DNA of 64,000 nucleotides from contig NZ_JAUHPX010000005.1 in the NCBI RefSeq assembly GCF_030418305.1, forward strand, positions 239,867 through 303,866. The letters are read 5' to 3'. Below the pieces are notes generated by a model. The model had not been told where the DNA came from. It did not search any database and saw only the letters and a list, made by a program, of their open reading frames with translations. This stretch comes from Demequina lignilytica. Lineage in GTDB: Bacteria > Actinomycetota > Actinomycetes > Actinomycetales > Demequinaceae. Shown here piece after piece: positions 30,589 to 40,038 of the stretch. A program made the position numbers and the translations under genes. The stretch's first letter is position 1, and each line of letters starts with the position of its first letter.

Positions 30589-32220
30589 CTACAGGCGGGC
30601 CTCGATCACCTCCAGGCCGGTCAGGGGCGCCGCGAGCGCGGCCGCGAGCTCGTCGCGCGCACCGACCTCGCGGTGTGGAACCCGGTAGCCCGCGCACAGC
30701 GCCCCGAGATCGGCACCGTGGGGCGTGAGGAAGACGCGCTCGACCGCATCCGGATCGCCGCCGGCGTGCTCGAGGGTCGAGAACAGCGTGCCGCCGCCGT
30801 CGTTCACCACGACGATCCTGAGCGCCGGACGTTGCTCGAGGGGCCCGACGAGCAGCCCGCCGGCATCGTGAAGGAAGGTCACGTCGCCCATGAGCGCGAG
30901 CACCGGCCGCCCCGACCCGAGCGCGACGCCCGCGGCGGTGGACACGGTCCCGTCGATGCCCGCCAGGCCACGGTTCGCGAGCACCGTGGGCGCTCCGCCC
31001 GCGCGCGCCGCCGGCATCACGCGGTCCAGCGCGCGCACCGGTCCCGAGGAGCCGACCACGCCGAGCATCCCGCCCCGCCACGCGGCGGCGACCTCGGCGG
31101 CGACCACCCGGGGACCCCACCCCTCGGGCGACGGCGTGTCGCCGGCGGCCGCACGCCACGAGGCGAGCCAGTCCGGATCGGCGGCGTCGGACCTGCCCCA
31201 CCACGCGGCGGGCACCCGCGCGAGCACGCGGTCAGCGTGATGCGGGGCCTCGCGCCAGCGCGCCCCGAAGCCCGCGACGTGCAGGGAGGGTGCCCTCGCG
31301 ATCAGCGCCTGCACGGGGCGCGAGAGCGTCGGCCGCCCGACGACCACCACCAGGTGCGTCCGACGCACGAGCTCCTCGCCCCGCGGGGAGGTCAGCAGCC
31401 GCACGTAGTCGGGGATGGCGGCGCGGCCGGCGCGGGCGCCCGACGTCGGCTCGGCGAGCAGGGGCCAGCCGTGCGCCTCGGCGACACGGCGCGCGACATC
31501 GCCCGCGCCGTCCCCCGCCACCACGACGCCGCGCGCGACGGCGGGCAGCGGCTCTCCCCCGTCGGGACGGGGCTCGGGGCGGGCGGGTGCGGCGGGCACC
31601 CCGGGCCACACGCCCCCATCGGGGCCGAGCGGGTCGCGGAAGGAGAGGTTGAGGTGGACGGGGCCGGGCGCTCCCGACATGTCGTCCCGTGAGGGATCGC
31701 CGAGGGCGCGGGCGACCGCCGTCGCGGCGAGACGCGCCGCGCGGGGGACCTGGTCGCCGTCGGCCGGGGCGGGCTCGTCCGTCGACCACTGCACGAAGCC
31801 GCCGAAGATGCCCGGCTGCGTCGTCGTCTGGTTGGCTCCCACCCCGCGCAGCTCCTCGGGCCGGTCCGCCGTGAGCAGGAGCAGCGGCACCCCGGCGTGA
31901 TGCGCCTCCATGACCGCCGGGAGCAGGTTCCCGACCGCGGTGCCGGAGGTGGTCACCAGGGCGACCGGGCGCGCCGTCCCGGTTCTCGCCCGTCCGCGTG
32001 CGACGCCGAGCGCCAGGAAGCCCGCGGTGCGCTCGTCGATGCGGACGTGCAGCCGCACCCGCGGCGCGCCGAGCGGGGGGTTGCCCGAACCGGCCTCCGC
32101 GAGCGCGTGCGCGAGGGGACCCGAGCGCGACCCCGGGCTCAGGACGTAGTCCTCGACGCCGTGCTCCGCGAGCGCGGCGACGAGCGCGCGGGCGAACGCC
32201 GCCGACGGGTGCTCGGTCAC
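30589..32220 (-). CDS. menD: SEPHCHC synthase MenD
   Basis: A 543-residue thiamine-diphosphate enzyme joining isochorismate and 2-oxoglutarate. LSPGSRSGPLAHAL near residue 25 and the activating Glu region HVRIDERTAGFLALG are standard; the ThDP/Mg site is MGDVTFLHDAGGLL plus VVNDGGGTLFSTLE near the C-terminus. The GTG at 32220 overlaps the menC stop by 4 nt. It converges with menF. Confidence 0.96.
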   Translation of the reverse strand: MTEHPSAAFARALVAALAEHGVEDYVLSPGSRSGPLAHALAEAGSGNPPLGAPRVRLHVRIDERTAGFLALGVARGRARTGTARPVALVTTSGTAVGNLLPAVMEAHHAGVPLLLLTADRPEELRGVGANQTTTQPGIFGGFVQWSTDEPAPADGDQVPRAARLAATAVARALGDPSRDDMSGAPGPVHLNLSFRDPLGPDGGVWPGVPAAPARPEPRPDGGEPLPAVARGVVVAGDGAGDVARRVAEAHGWPLLAEPTSGARAGRAAIPDYVRLLTSPRGEELVRRTHLVVVVGRPTLSRPVQALIARAPSLHVAGFGARWREAPHHADRVLARVPAAWWGRSDAADPDWLASWRAAAGDTPSPEGWGPRVVAAEVAAAWRGGMLGVVGSSGPVRALDRVMPAARAGGAPTVLANRGLAGIDGTVSTAAGVALGSGRPVLALMGDVTFLHDAGGLLVGPLEQRPALRIVVVNDGGGTLFSTLEHAGGDPDAVERVFLTPHGADLGALCAGYRVPHREVGARDELAAALAAPLTGLEVIEARL

Positions 32221-33104
32221 ACGATCACGTCCAGCGTGACCGGGCCGATCACACCGTCGTGGGGCACGATCGGCTCCCGGACGGTGTCGGTCGCGAGCAG
32301 CTCCGACGTGCCCAGCCCGCAGGCGTAGGGGAGCTCGGGCAGCGCGCGGGCGAGCGCGACGCCCGCGAGCAGACCCACCGAGGACTCCATCGCCGACGAG
32401 ACCACCACGGGGACGTCGTACCGGTCGACCACGTCGAGGCAGGCCTGGACGCCGCCCATCGGGGCGACCTTGAGCACCAGGATGTCGGCCGCGCCCAGCC
32501 GCATCACCGCATCGGCGTCGCCCGGGATCCGCACGGACTCGTCTGCAGCGACCGGCACATGCGTGCGCCGGCGCACCTCCGCGAGATCCTCGACGCGCAT
32601 GCAGGGCTGCTCGACGTACTCGAGGCCGGGGCCGCCGCCCGCCCGGGCCGCGGCGTCGAGCTCCCGGAGCGCCTTCACCGCCGTGTCGACGTCCCACGCA
32701 CCGTTGGCGTCCACCCGCACCCGGCCCTCGGGGCCCAGGGCGATCGCGACGGCCTCGACGCGTCGCGCGTCGTCGATGATCCGCATCGTGCCGGCGACCT
32801 TGACCTTCGCGGTGGTGCAGCCGCCGGCCTTCGCCAGCTGGGCGGCCCGACCGGACGGGAGCTCCGGGACGATGCTGTTGACCGGCACCGTGTCGCGCAC
32901 CGGCTCCGGCCACTCGCCGCGTGCCGCCTCCATGGCGGCGGCCCACCAGCGGGACGCGCGCTCCGGGGTGTAGTCGGGGAACGGGGAGTACTCGCCCCAG
33001 GCGTCCCGGCCATCGGGCCCGCGGCCCCTGATCAGGACGCCATGGCGCTCGGTGACGCCGCGGAAGCGCGTCGCGAGCTGGACGCGGAAGGGCCGGAACT
33101 CCAT
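32217..33104 (-). CDS. menC: o-Succinylbenzoate synthase MenC
   Basis: A 295-residue enolase-superfamily enzyme that dehydrates SHCHC. The acid/base lysines are in TTAKVKVAG and ILVLKVAPMGG, and the metal ligands are in VRVDANGAWD, EYVEQPC and VAADES. The ATG at 33104 lies six bases after a TAGGCT -10 box, so menC-menD probably form a leaderless two-gene operon divergent from menB. Confidence 0.94.
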   Translation of the reverse strand: MEFRPFRVQLATRFRGVTERHGVLIRGRGPDGRDAWGEYSPFPDYTPERASRWWAAAMEAARGEWPEPVRDTVPVNSIVPELPSGRAAQLAKAGGCTTAKVKVAGTMRIIDDARRVEAVAIALGPEGRVRVDANGAWDVDTAVKALRELDAAARAGGGPGLEYVEQPCMRVEDLAEVRRRTHVPVAADESVRIPGDADAVMRLGAADILVLKVAPMGGVQACLDVVDRYDVPVVVSSAMESSVGLLAGVALARALPELPYACGLGTSELLATDTVREPIVPHDGVIGPVTLDVIV

Positions 33105-33110
33105 GGGGCC

Positions 33111-33116
33111 AGCCTA
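33111..33116 (-). promoter_or_regulatory. -10 box (TAGGCT) for menC-menD
   Basis: Minus-strand TAGGCT, then six bases, then ATG at 33104. It is 31 bp from the oppositely directed menB -10 box. Confidence 0.6.
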
Positions 33117-33146
33117 GGGCGGCCCGGTCCCCCCGGTCCCCGCGGC

Positions 33147-33152
33147 TACGCT
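33147..33152 (+). promoter_or_regulatory. -10 box (TACGCT) for menB
   Basis: TACGCT, then CGAGCAC, then ATG at 33160. The menC and menB promoters are back to back within 55 bp, so they share upstream DNA. Confidence 0.6.
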
Positions 33153-33159
33153 CGAGCAC

Positions 33160-34089
33160 ATGAGCGACATCCCGGCGCAGGTCTCCGACCTGATGGACCC
33201 CGCGCAGTGGCGCGCGATCGACGGCTTCCCCGACGCGGACATCACGTATCACCGGTGGGTCGCGCGCGGCCCCGAGGGCGAGCGTGACCTGCCGGCCGTG
33301 CGCATCGGCTTCAACCGCCCCGAGGTGCGCAACGCGTTCCGCCCGCAGACCGTCGACGAGCTCTATCGAGCCGTCGACCACGCCCGCCAGACGGTGGACG
33401 TGGCGGCGATCATCCTCACGGGCAACGGTCCCGCGGCGGACGGGGTGCACGCGTTCTGCTCGGGCGGAGACCAGCGCATCCGCGGCAAGGACGGCTACCT
33501 CTACGAGGGCAGCGCCCAGGACGCCCCGGCCTACGGCGGCCGGCTCCACATCCTCGAGGTGCAGCGCCTGATGCGCACGTCGCCGAAGGTGACCATCGCC
33601 GCGGTGAACGGCTGGGCCGCGGGAGGGGGGCACTCGCTCCACGTGGTGAGCGACCTGTCGATCGCGTCGCGCGAGCACGCACGGTTCAAGCAGACCGACG
33701 CCAACGTCGGGAGTTTCGACGCGGGCTACGGCTCGGCCCTGCTGGCCCGCCAGGTGGGCGACAAGCGCGCGCGGGAGATCTTCTTCCTCGCCCGCGAGTA
33801 CTCGGCCGACGACGCGGAGCGCTGGGGCGCCGTGAACGAGTCGGTTCCGCACGGGGAGCTCGAGACGCGCGCGCTCGACTACGCCCGGATCATCGCGACC
33901 AAGTCTCCCCAGGCGATCCGGATGCTGAAGTTCGCGTTCAACCTCGCCGACGACGGGCTCGCGGGCCAGCAGGTGTTCGCCGGGGAGGCGACCCGCATGG
34001 CCTACATGACCGACGAGGCGCAGGAGGGTCGCGACGCCTTCCTCGAGCGCCGGGACCCGGACTGGACCCGCTTCCCGTACGCGTTCTGA
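33160..34089 (+). CDS. menB: 1,4-Dihydroxy-2-naphthoyl-CoA synthase MenB
   Basis: A 309-residue crotonase-fold enzyme that closes the second naphthoquinone ring. FCSGGDQRIRGKDGY carries the oxyanion-hole region, AVNGWAAGGGHSLHVVSDLSIAS the second, and QTDANVGSFDAGYGSALLARQVG the Asp/Tyr catalytic block; WTRFPYAF is the usual C-terminus. Divergent from menC. Confidence 0.97.
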   Translation: MSDIPAQVSDLMDPAQWRAIDGFPDADITYHRWVARGPEGERDLPAVRIGFNRPEVRNAFRPQTVDELYRAVDHARQTVDVAAIILTGNGPAADGVHAFCSGGDQRIRGKDGYLYEGSAQDAPAYGGRLHILEVQRLMRTSPKVTIAAVNGWAAGGGHSLHVVSDLSIASREHARFKQTDANVGSFDAGYGSALLARQVGDKRAREIFFLAREYSADDAERWGAVNESVPHGELETRALDYARIIATKSPQAIRMLKFAFNLADDGLAGQQVFAGEATRMAYMTDEAQEGRDAFLERRDPDWTRFPYAF

Positions 34090-34102
34090 GGTCGGGCGGC
34101 GG

Positions 34103-34810
34103 TCAGCCGCCGAGCTCCTCGACGAGCCCCGGCACCGCCTGATCGATGGGCTCCCGGATCACCCGGGCGGCCTGCGCGTCGTACGCGGTCGGCGAGGCGT
34201 TGACGATCACGAGCTCCGCGCCTGCCCGCACCGCCGTGCCGGCCAGCGCCGCCACCGGGTAGACCTGCAGCGTGGTGCCGATCGCCACGAACAGGTCGCA
34301 GGTCCGGGCGGCACGGTCCGCCCGCTCGAGGTCGGCCTCGGACAGCGCCTCCCCGAAGTACACGATGTCGGGCTTGAGGATCCCGCCGCAGCCGCCGCAC
34401 CGGGGGTCGGGCTCCGAGCCGAGGCGCGCGACCACCGTCGCCGTGGCGCACGTCTCCGCGCACGTCAGGCAGGACGTGGTCGCCAGCGTGCCGTGCAGCT
34501 CGACGACGTCCGACGCGGCCGTCCCCGCCGCCTGGTGCAGGCCGTCGAAGTTCTGGGTGAGGACGGCGAGCCCCGGCACGGACGCGAGCGCCCGGTGCGC
34601 CGCCGACGGTGCGGCGGTCCACACGGGATGCGCGGCCCAGTCCCGCCAGCCCTCGACGCGCGCGTCCCGGTCGGCCACGAACACGTCGATGTCGAGCAGC
34701 CGGACCTTCTCCGGCGACCGGGTCCACAGGCCGCCGGGACCTCGGAAGTCCGGGATCCCGGTGGAGGTGGAGATCCCGGCGCCGGTGAGGACGGCGACGG
34801 AGGGCGTCAC
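34103..34810 (-). CDS. Sir2-family NAD-dependent protein deacylase (sirtuin)
   Basis: A 235-residue sirtuin that removes acyl groups from lysines using [26 protein letters not shown] binds [14 protein letters not shown] has the catalytic His; two Cys pairs (CLTCAETC and CGGCGG) hold zinc. It is a short class III/U-like protein. Whether it prefers acetyl or succinyl groups cannot be read with confidence. It starts with GTG 4 bp after the DUF3048 gene, so the two form an operon that converges on menB. A 6-bp GGCGGC/GCCGCC hairpin at 34095-34111 may end both transcripts. Confidence 0.92.
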   Translation of the reverse strand: MTPSVAVLTGAGISTSTGIPDFRGPGGLWTRSPEKVRLLDIDVFVADRDARVEGWRDWAAHPVWTAAPSAAHRALASVPGLAVLTQNFDGLHQAAGTAASDVVELHGTLATTSCLTCAETCATATVVARLGSEPDPRCGGCGGILKPDIVYFGEALSEADLERADRAARTCDLFVAIGTTLQVYPVAALAGTAVRAGAELVIVNASPTAYDAQAARVIREPIDQAVPGLVEELGG

Positions 34811-34814
34811 GGCG

Positions 34815-35903
34815 TCAGGAGATGTCGATCGACGTCGGGTGGCCGACGCCCTTGTTCGGGATCAGCTCGAACCAGGTCTGTCCCGGCATCAGGGCGACCG
34901 GGTCGCCGGCCTCCGTGGTCAGCACGAAGGGCTCGTACTGCCCCGCCTTGCTCCACTCGATCGGGATCATGCGGTCGCCCGACACGACGTACCCGGCCCC
35001 GCTCCGGCCGGCGACGAGCGTCTCCGGCACCGAGGTCTTCGCGTTCCCCGACGTGTACTCCACGCTCACCCACAGCATGACCACGTTGGTCGCCGAGAGC
35101 TGCACCCCCGCCATGGTGACGTGCGGCGACGATCCCTCGGAGCGCATCCACAGCTCCTTCGAGGCGTCCCACCGCCAGGACGGGTTCGAGTAGCTCGACA
35201 TGTGGATCTGGATGCTGCTCGCGTCGCTGCCCTCGACCTGCGCGGTCGCGGTCTCCTCCGGGTAGGCGATCGCCCACTGCTCGGGCGGCGTCGTCATCTC
35301 GTCGTCAGCCTGCTCGAGGATCTTGTCCAGGTAGGCGTGGAGGTTGTGCGGCGCCCGTCGGCCGCTGGTGCGATAGAAGCCGTAGGACCCGATGTCCTGG
35401 GTGATGACCTGCTGCCCCGAGTTCACGGTCGCGGTGACGAACCGGTTCTGCGCGCCCGAGAACACGAGCGGCCCCGCGAACGATCCCATGATGTTGCGGT
35501 CCATCGGCCGCATCGACCGCACCGGCCCGACGGAGTCCGGCATCTGCGAGTGGTAGACGGCGATGAGCCGCGAGATGCCGGCCTCGACGTACTCCTCGAA
35601 CACCACGTCGGCCTGGTCGAGGTTCTCCTGCGGGCGCGCGGCGGCGCTGTTCTCGATCTTGATCGACAGCGCGGGCCTCGCCAGCTCCGCGGCGGACGCG
35701 TCCGACGCGTCGAGGCCGGTGAGCGGCCAGATCACCTCGGGGCGCGGGTCCTCGGGCGCCGCCGGAAGCGTGGGGGTCGCGGAGGCCGGAGCGACCGAGA
35801 CGGTCGCCTGGGGCGAGGAGTCCGTGGTGGCGGGGGCGCAGGCGGCGAGGCCCACCAGGGCCAGCGCGGCCGCGACCGCGGAGGTCACGCGGGTGGGTCT
35901 CAT
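34815..35903 (-). CDS. DUF3048 domain lipoprotein
   Basis: A 362-residue exported lipoprotein. The signal peptide ends in a lipobox (LVGLAAC, Cys near residue 22), followed by a Ser/Thr/Pro-rich spacer to about residue 60, then the two-part DUF3048 region ([41 protein letters not shown] and a C-terminal sub-domain around QTWFELIPN). Bacillus YerB is a member, but the biochemical role is unknown. The ATG at 35903 follows a TACACT -10 box by seven bases; the longer frame upstream overlaps menE and is rejected. The sirtuin gene follows directly. Confidence 0.88.
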   Translation of the reverse strand: MRPTRVTSAVAAALALVGLAACAPATTDSSPQATVSVAPASATPTLPAAPEDPRPEVIWPLTGLDASDASAAELARPALSIKIENSAAARPQENLDQADVVFEEYVEAGISRLIAVYHSQMPDSVGPVRSMRPMDRNIMGSFAGPLVFSGAQNRFVTATVNSGQQVITQDIGSYGFYRTSGRRAPHNLHAYLDKILEQADDEMTTPPEQWAIAYPEETATAQVEGSDASSIQIHMSSYSNPSWRWDASKELWMRSEGSSPHVTMAGVQLSATNVVMLWVSVEYTSGNAKTSVPETLVAGRSGAGYVVSGDRMIPIEWSKAGQYEPFVLTTEAGDPVALMPGQTWFELIPNKGVGHPTSIDIS

Positions 35904-35910
35904 GCGGTGA

Positions 35911-35916
35911 AGTGTA
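35911..35916 (-). promoter_or_regulatory. -10 box (TACACT) for the DUF3048-sirtuin operon
   Basis: Minus-strand TACACT, seven bases, then ATG at 35903. It is back to back with the menE promoter only 10 bp away, so the two cannot easily be occupied together. Confidence 0.58.
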
Positions 35917-35926
35917 GGCGTCGCCG

Positions 35927-35932
35927 TAGGGT
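35927..35932 (+). promoter_or_regulatory. -10 box (TAGGGT) for menE-menA
   Basis: TAGGGT, GATCCG, then GTG at 35939. The divergent start codons are only 35 bp apart, too close for conventional leaders with Shine-Dalgarno sites. Confidence 0.58.
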
Positions 35933-35938
35933 GATCCG

Positions 35939-36955
35939 GTGATCTTCGCCCACCTGTCGCCCGATCCCCTCGCCGCGGTCGACGCCGCCCTCGCGGGCGC
36001 CGCCGACGGGATCGCGGTCCGGACCTCGGGATCGACCGGCGCCCCACGCGTGGTGCAGGTGCCGGCCGCGGCGATGCGCGCGTCGGCGGCGGCGACCGCC
36101 GCGCGCCTCGGGGAGGCCGGATGGCTGCTCGCGATCCCCGCGGACCGGATCGGCGGCGCGATGGTCGTGGCCCGCGCCCGGCTCGCGGACGCCCCGCTGT
36201 CGACCCTCCCTCCCGGCCGCTTCACGGCGGACGCCTTCGCCGCCGCCGCATTGTCCCTCCCCGACGGGCCCCACCACGTCTCCCTGGTGCCCACCCAGCT
36301 GCGCCGGCTGCTCGCCGAACCCGCCGGGCGCGAGGCGCTCGCACGGTTCGAGGCGGTGCTCGTCGGCGGCGCCGCGCTGCCCGACGCGGACCTGCCGCCC
36401 GGCGTGGTCTCGACCTACGGGATGTCGGAGACGTCGGGCGGCTGCGTGTACGACGGCCGCCCGCTCGACGGCGTGGAGGTCGCGATCGGGCCGGACGGCC
36501 GCATCCGCATCGCCGGCCCCACGCTCGCCGCGGGCTACGCCGACGGGGACGATGCGGCGTTCGAGACGGTCGAGGGGCGGCGATGGTTCGTCACCTCGGA
36601 CCTGGGCGAGCTGCGGGACGGGGCGCTCACCGTGCTCGGCCGCGCCGACCACGTGATCAACACAGGCGGCGTCAAGGTCCATCCGCTGCCGGTCGAGCGC
36701 GCCCTCGAGGCGGTGCCCGGGGTCGAGGCCTGCGCGGTGGTCGGGGTCCCGGACGCCCAGTGGGGCGAGAGGGTGGTCGCGGTGCTCGCCGGCGCGGTGG
36801 ACGATGCGGCCCTGGCGTCCGCGATCTCGGCGCTGCCCGGGCCGTCACGCCCGCGACGCATCGTCCGCGTCGGGGAGGTGCCGCGCACCGCCGGTGGGAA
36901 GATTGACCGGGCGGCCGCGCGTTCCCTCGCCGCCCCACAGGAGGAGATTCGATGA
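35939..36955 (+). CDS. menE: o-Succinylbenzoate-CoA ligase MenE (short form)
   Basis: A 338-residue ANL-superfamily adenylating enzyme. The ATP P-loop is TSGSTGAPR near residue 30, and [25 protein letters not shown] and [16 protein letters not shown] follow, with the catalytic Lys in RTAGGKIDR at the C-terminus. It lacks about 100 N-terminal residues compared with E. coli-type MenE; the short form is normal in actinobacteria. It activates o-succinylbenzoate for MenB. Overlaps menA by 4 nt. Confidence 0.92.
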   Translation: MIFAHLSPDPLAAVDAALAGAADGIAVRTSGSTGAPRVVQVPAAAMRASAAATAARLGEAGWLLAIPADRIGGAMVVARARLADAPLSTLPPGRFTADAFAAAALSLPDGPHHVSLVPTQLRRLLAEPAGREALARFEAVLVGGAALPDADLPPGVVSTYGMSETSGGCVYDGRPLDGVEVAIGPDGRIRIAGPTLAAGYADGDDAAFETVEGRRWFVTSDLGELRDGALTVLGRADHVINTGGVKVHPLPVERALEAVPGVEACAVVGVPDAQWGERVVAVLAGAVDDAALASAISALPGPSRPRRIVRVGEVPRTAGGKIDRAAARSLAAPQEEIR

Positions 36956-37821
36956 CCACCACCGCCGACTGGATCGCCGGCGCACGCCCCCGCACCCTGT
37001 GGACCGGAGCCGTGCCCGTGCTGGTCGGCAGCGCGTCCGCGTCCGCCATCGGCGGTTTCCGACCGCTGCTCGCGCTCATCGCGCTCGGCGTCGCGCTTGC
37101 GCTCCAGATCGGGTCGAACTACGCCAACGACTACGCGGACGGCATCCGCGGCACCGACGTGGACCGGATCGGCCCCGAGCGGCTCGTGGCCTCGGGCAAG
37201 GCGCTGCCACGCTCGGTGAAGAACGCCGCGTACGCATCGCTCGCGCTCGGGGCCGTGCTCGGACTGCTGCTGGTGTGGCTGTCGGGTCAGTGGTGGCTGC
37301 TGGCGGTGGGCGCCGTCGCGGTGATCGCGGCGTGGACCTACACGGGATCGTCCCGCCCCTACGGCTACGCCGGGTGGGGAGAGGTGAGCGTGTTCATCTT
37401 CTTCGGGCCGGTCGCCGTGCTGGGCACGATGTACACGCAGGCCGGCACCGTCACGTGGTGGGCCGTCGCGGCCTCCGCCGGCGTCGGCATGTTCTCCGTC
37501 GCCCTGCTGCTCGTGAACAACATCCGTGACCTCGCCACCGACGCCCTCGCGGGCAAGCGCACGCTGGCGGTCAAGCTGGGCGAGTTCCGGGCACGCCGCC
37601 TGTTCGCGGCCGTGGTGACGCTCCCGATCGTGTGCGCCGTGCTCGTCGCCTTCGTGCACCCGTTCGCGCTCGGCGCGACCTTCATCGCCCTGCCCGCGCT
37701 GTTCATCGCGCTCGGGATGCGGATGGGCGCCGAGGGCGCGAACTTCAGGGTGATGTTCGCGGGGATCTCCGGCGTCGGCCTCGCCTACGGCCTGCTGCTC
37801 GCCGTGGGCATCGCGATCTGA
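36952..37821 (+). CDS. menA: 1,4-Dihydroxy-2-naphthoate polyprenyltransferase MenA
   Basis: A 289-residue UbiA-family membrane enzyme attaching the polyprenyl chain to dihydroxynaphthoate. The first Asp-rich motif is in NYANDYADGIRGTDVDRIGPERLV and the second in NNIRDLATDALAGKRTLAV; about eight helices are visible. A strong AGGAGGAG site precedes the ATG inside the menE end, unlike the leaderless men genes. It uses the product of the polyprenyl synthase at 9101. Confidence 0.95.
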   Translation: MTTTADWIAGARPRTLWTGAVPVLVGSASASAIGGFRPLLALIALGVALALQIGSNYANDYADGIRGTDVDRIGPERLVASGKALPRSVKNAAYASLALGAVLGLLLVWLSGQWWLLAVGAVAVIAAWTYTGSSRPYGYAGWGEVSVFIFFGPVAVLGTMYTQAGTVTWWAVAASAGVGMFSVALLLVNNIRDLATDALAGKRTLAVKLGEFRARRLFAAVVTLPIVCAVLVAFVHPFALGATFIALPALFIALGMRMGAEGANFRVMFAGISGVGLAYGLLLAVGIAI

Positions 37822-37828
37822 GCCCCGG

Positions 37829-38092
37829 TCAGGGGCGCGTCGGTCCGTTCTCGATCTCCGCGTCCTCCTCCGCGGCGGCGGCCCTGATGCCGCGCTCGGA
37901 GCGGGTGATCCAGCCGTCCATCTGGGCGGCGGCTCCGGCCTTGAGCCCGGGCAGCGCGAGGTAGGAGACCAGCCACGCGACCACGAAGGCGGCCACGAAG
38001 ACGAGAAGGTCGCGCCAGCCGACCAGCCACAGGATCCCCAGCACCGCGAGGAAGATGCCGGTGCGCGCGGCCCAGTAGGCGAGAACTCTCAT
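37829..38092 (-). CDS. DUF4229 small membrane protein
   Basis: An 87-residue protein with two hydrophobic helices (residues about 10-27 and 29-48, VLAYWAARTGIFLAVLGILW and LLVFVAAFVVAWLVSYLAL) and a charged tail. It matches the actinobacterial DUF4229 pattern, of unknown function. The ATG at 38092 is chosen over the longer open frame because it begins the conserved helix. It commonly neighbours menA in actinobacteria, and here it is convergent with it. Confidence 0.75.
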   Translation of the reverse strand: MRVLAYWAARTGIFLAVLGILWLVGWRDLLVFVAAFVVAWLVSYLALPGLKAGAAAQMDGWITRSERGIRAAAAEEDAEIENGPTRP

Positions 38093-38112
38093 GCCCACCA
38101 CGGTACCCGGCG

Positions 38113-38118
38113 TAGGCT
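38113..38118 (+). promoter_or_regulatory. -10 box (TAGGCT) for the PLDc_N protein
   Basis: TAGGCT, TGGGGG, then ATG at 38125; divergent from the DUF4229 gene. Confidence 0.58.
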
Positions 38119-38124
38119 TGGGGG

Positions 38125-38418
38125 ATGTTCGTGCGCGTGGTCCTCCCCCTGCTGTACCTCGGCCTCGTGGTCTACGCGCTGTCGGACATGCTCCAGCGCC
38201 AGGAGAAGCGGCCGTACGGCTTCGCCAAGTGGGCGTGGACGCTCGCGATCGTGCTCCTCCCCTACCTGGGCGCGATCCTCTGGATCCTCGCGGCGCGCAC
38301 GGGCCCCTCCACCCCTCCGGCGACCCGGCGCGAGCCCGTGGCGCCCGACGACGACCCGGAGTACCTGGCCTGGCTCCGCGAGCAGTCCAAGCGCAAGCGC
38401 GGCAGCAGCGGCGCCTGA
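38125..38418 (+). CDS. PLDc_N-domain small membrane protein
   Basis: A 97-residue protein with two N-terminal helices (MFVRVVLPLLYLGLVVYALSD and WAWTLAIVLLPYLGAILWILA), the phospholipase-D-nuclease N-terminal membrane module found alone in many actinobacteria, and a charged C-terminal tail (DDDPEYLAWLREQSKRKR). No catalytic domain is attached. The function is unknown. Confidence 0.78.
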   Translation: MFVRVVLPLLYLGLVVYALSDMLQRQEKRPYGFAKWAWTLAIVLLPYLGAILWILAARTGPSTPPATRREPVAPDDDPEYLAWLREQSKRKRGSSGA

Positions 38419-38484
38419 CCGCCCCCGGGACGTGCGATCGGCGCTGATAGTCTCGCCGCACCAGCGCACCTGAGGGGACCGATC

Positions 38485-38958
38485 ATGACCTACGGCCAGA
38501 CGCCGCCCGACCCGTTCGCCGCCGAGCCCCAGGGGCAGCCGACGCCCCCTCCGTACGTCCCGCCGGCCCACCAGGACACCCGCGGCTACGCGCAGCCGTC
38601 TCCCGCGCCCGCGTACGGCCAGCCCTCCTACCCGGCACCGCAGTACGGCGCCCCCGCATTCCCCACGTTCGGCCCGCGCGGGGACGAGAAGAACTGGATG
38701 GGGATCGTCTCCCTGGTCGCGAGCATCGCGGCGTTCTTCGTCGCCCCGTTCGTCGGCTCCGTCGCGGCGGTCGTGTTCGGCCATCTGGGGCTCGGCGCGG
38801 TCCGGCGGGGCGAGGCGCGCAATCGCGGCCTGGCCCTGTGGGGGACCATCCTCGGCTACGTCGGGATCGGCATCACGGTGATCGTCGTCATCGCGTACAT
38901 CGCGCTGTTCGCCTTCGCGGTGCAGGAGGGCGGCTTCTCGGGCTCGATCGACGCCTGA
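38485..38958 (+). CDS. DUF4190 domain membrane protein
   Basis: A 157-residue protein. Residues 1-65 are Pro/Gln/Tyr-rich and disordered (repeated PAYGQPSYPAPQYG-like units), and residues about 70-150 form the DUF4190 two-helix unit (MGIVSLVASIAAFFVAPFVGSVAAVVFGHLGL and LGYVGIGITVIVVIAYIALFAF). GAGGGGA before the ATG is a good ribosome site, and a TAGTCT -10 box lies at 38448-38453. The function is unknown; the tail may bind partners at the membrane. Confidence 0.8.
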   Translation: MTYGQTPPDPFAAEPQGQPTPPPYVPPAHQDTRGYAQPSPAPAYGQPSYPAPQYGAPAFPTFGPRGDEKNWMGIVSLVASIAAFFVAPFVGSVAAVVFGHLGLGAVRRGEARNRGLALWGTILGYVGIGITVIVVIAYIALFAFAVQEGGFSGSIDA

Positions 38959-39010
38959 CGCGCCGCGGCACCCGGGCCCTGCGGCCCGCATCGTCCCTGC
39001 TGAGCGGACG

Positions 39011-39016
39011 TATCCT
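39011..39016 (+). promoter_or_regulatory. -10 box (TATCCT) for the LacI regulator
   Basis: TATCCT, GCGGTG, then ATG at 39023. This spacing favours the ATG over the GTG one codon upstream. Confidence 0.58.
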
Positions 39017-39022
39017 GCGGTG

Positions 39023-40018
39023 ATGGACACGTCACCCAGGGTCACGCTCGCCGACGTCGCGCACCGTGCGGGCGTCTCGGTCGCCACCGTGTCGAAGGTG
39101 GTGAACGGGCGCTACGGGGTCTCGCGGGCGACCGTCGCGCGCGTGCACGGGGCCATCGAGGAGCTGGGCTACGACGCCGGGCTCGCGACGGTGCGTGCAC
39201 GAGGGCCACGCACCCGCGCGGTCGCCGTGCTCGCGCCGCAGTTCGACGCGTACGTCGCGGAGCTGCTCAAGGGGGTCGCCGCCGCCCTCGCGGATGCCGG
39301 CTACGGCCTGCACCTCCACGTCGGGGGCCCCGACCACGGCTGGGAGCGCAAGTCGTTGTCGACCCTCGCAGGGGTGCTCGCCGACGGCGCCGTGATCATC
39401 GGCCCGACCGTGGTCAACGCGAGCACGCGCATCCCGACCGTCGCGCTCGACCCGCACTACCGCTTCACGCCGCGTCCGACCGTGGCCGCGGACGCGGACG
39501 CCGGGATCCGGCTCGCGACGCGCCACCTCATCGACCTGGGTCACCGGCGCATCGGCTTCCTCGCGGGACGCCATGATCTCGACTCGTCGCGGCGGGCGGA
39601 GGAGGCGTTCCGCGAGACCCTCGAGGCCGCCGGGATCTCCTGCGATCAGGACCTCATCGCGGAGGCGGAGGGTCTGCCCGAGCGTGCCGCCCACGCGGCC
39701 GAGGCGATGCTCGCGTTCGAGCAGCCGCCGACCGCGGTGGTGTCGGCCTCCGACGGGATGGCGGTCGCGTTCATGGAGACCGCGCTCGACGCGGGGCTGG
39801 CCGTTCCGGACGACCTGTCGATCATCGGCTACGGCGGCGTGCCCGAGGCCTGCACGGCCCCGGTCCCCCTCACCACCGTGCGCCAGCCGCTGCACGAGAT
39901 GGGTGTCGAGGTGGTGCGGATGCTGCTCGAGCGGCTCGCGGGACGGGAGCCGGCCGAGCCGCACGTGATCATGCCCGTCGAGCTCGAGGAGCGCGCCTCG
40001 ACCGCTCCGCCTCGCTGA
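39023..40018 (+). CDS. LacI-family transcriptional regulator
   Basis: A 331-residue regulator. The N-terminal helix-turn-helix is LADVAHRAGVSVATVSKVVNGRYGVSRATVARV (residues about 6-38), followed by a periplasmic-binding-protein-like sugar-sensing domain (AVAVLAPQFDAYVAELLKGV ... LGHRRIGFLAGRHDLDSSRRAEEAF). It has no adjacent sugar operon, so the ligand is unknown. Two LacI-type palindromes before the cellobiose phosphorylase gene (57209-57240) are possible distant targets; this is only inference. It converges on the glycosyltransferase gene with 20 bp between stops. Confidence 0.9.
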   Translation: MDTSPRVTLADVAHRAGVSVATVSKVVNGRYGVSRATVARVHGAIEELGYDAGLATVRARGPRTRAVAVLAPQFDAYVAELLKGVAAALADAGYGLHLHVGGPDHGWERKSLSTLAGVLADGAVIIGPTVVNASTRIPTVALDPHYRFTPRPTVAADADAGIRLATRHLIDLGHRRIGFLAGRHDLDSSRRAEEAFRETLEAAGISCDQDLIAEAEGLPERAAHAAEAMLAFEQPPTAVVSASDGMAVAFMETALDAGLAVPDDLSIIGYGGVPEACTAPVPLTTVRQPLHEMGVEVVRMLLERLAGREPAEPHVIMPVELEERASTAPPR

Positions 40019-40038
40019 GGCGTGAGCCGGCGCGCCGC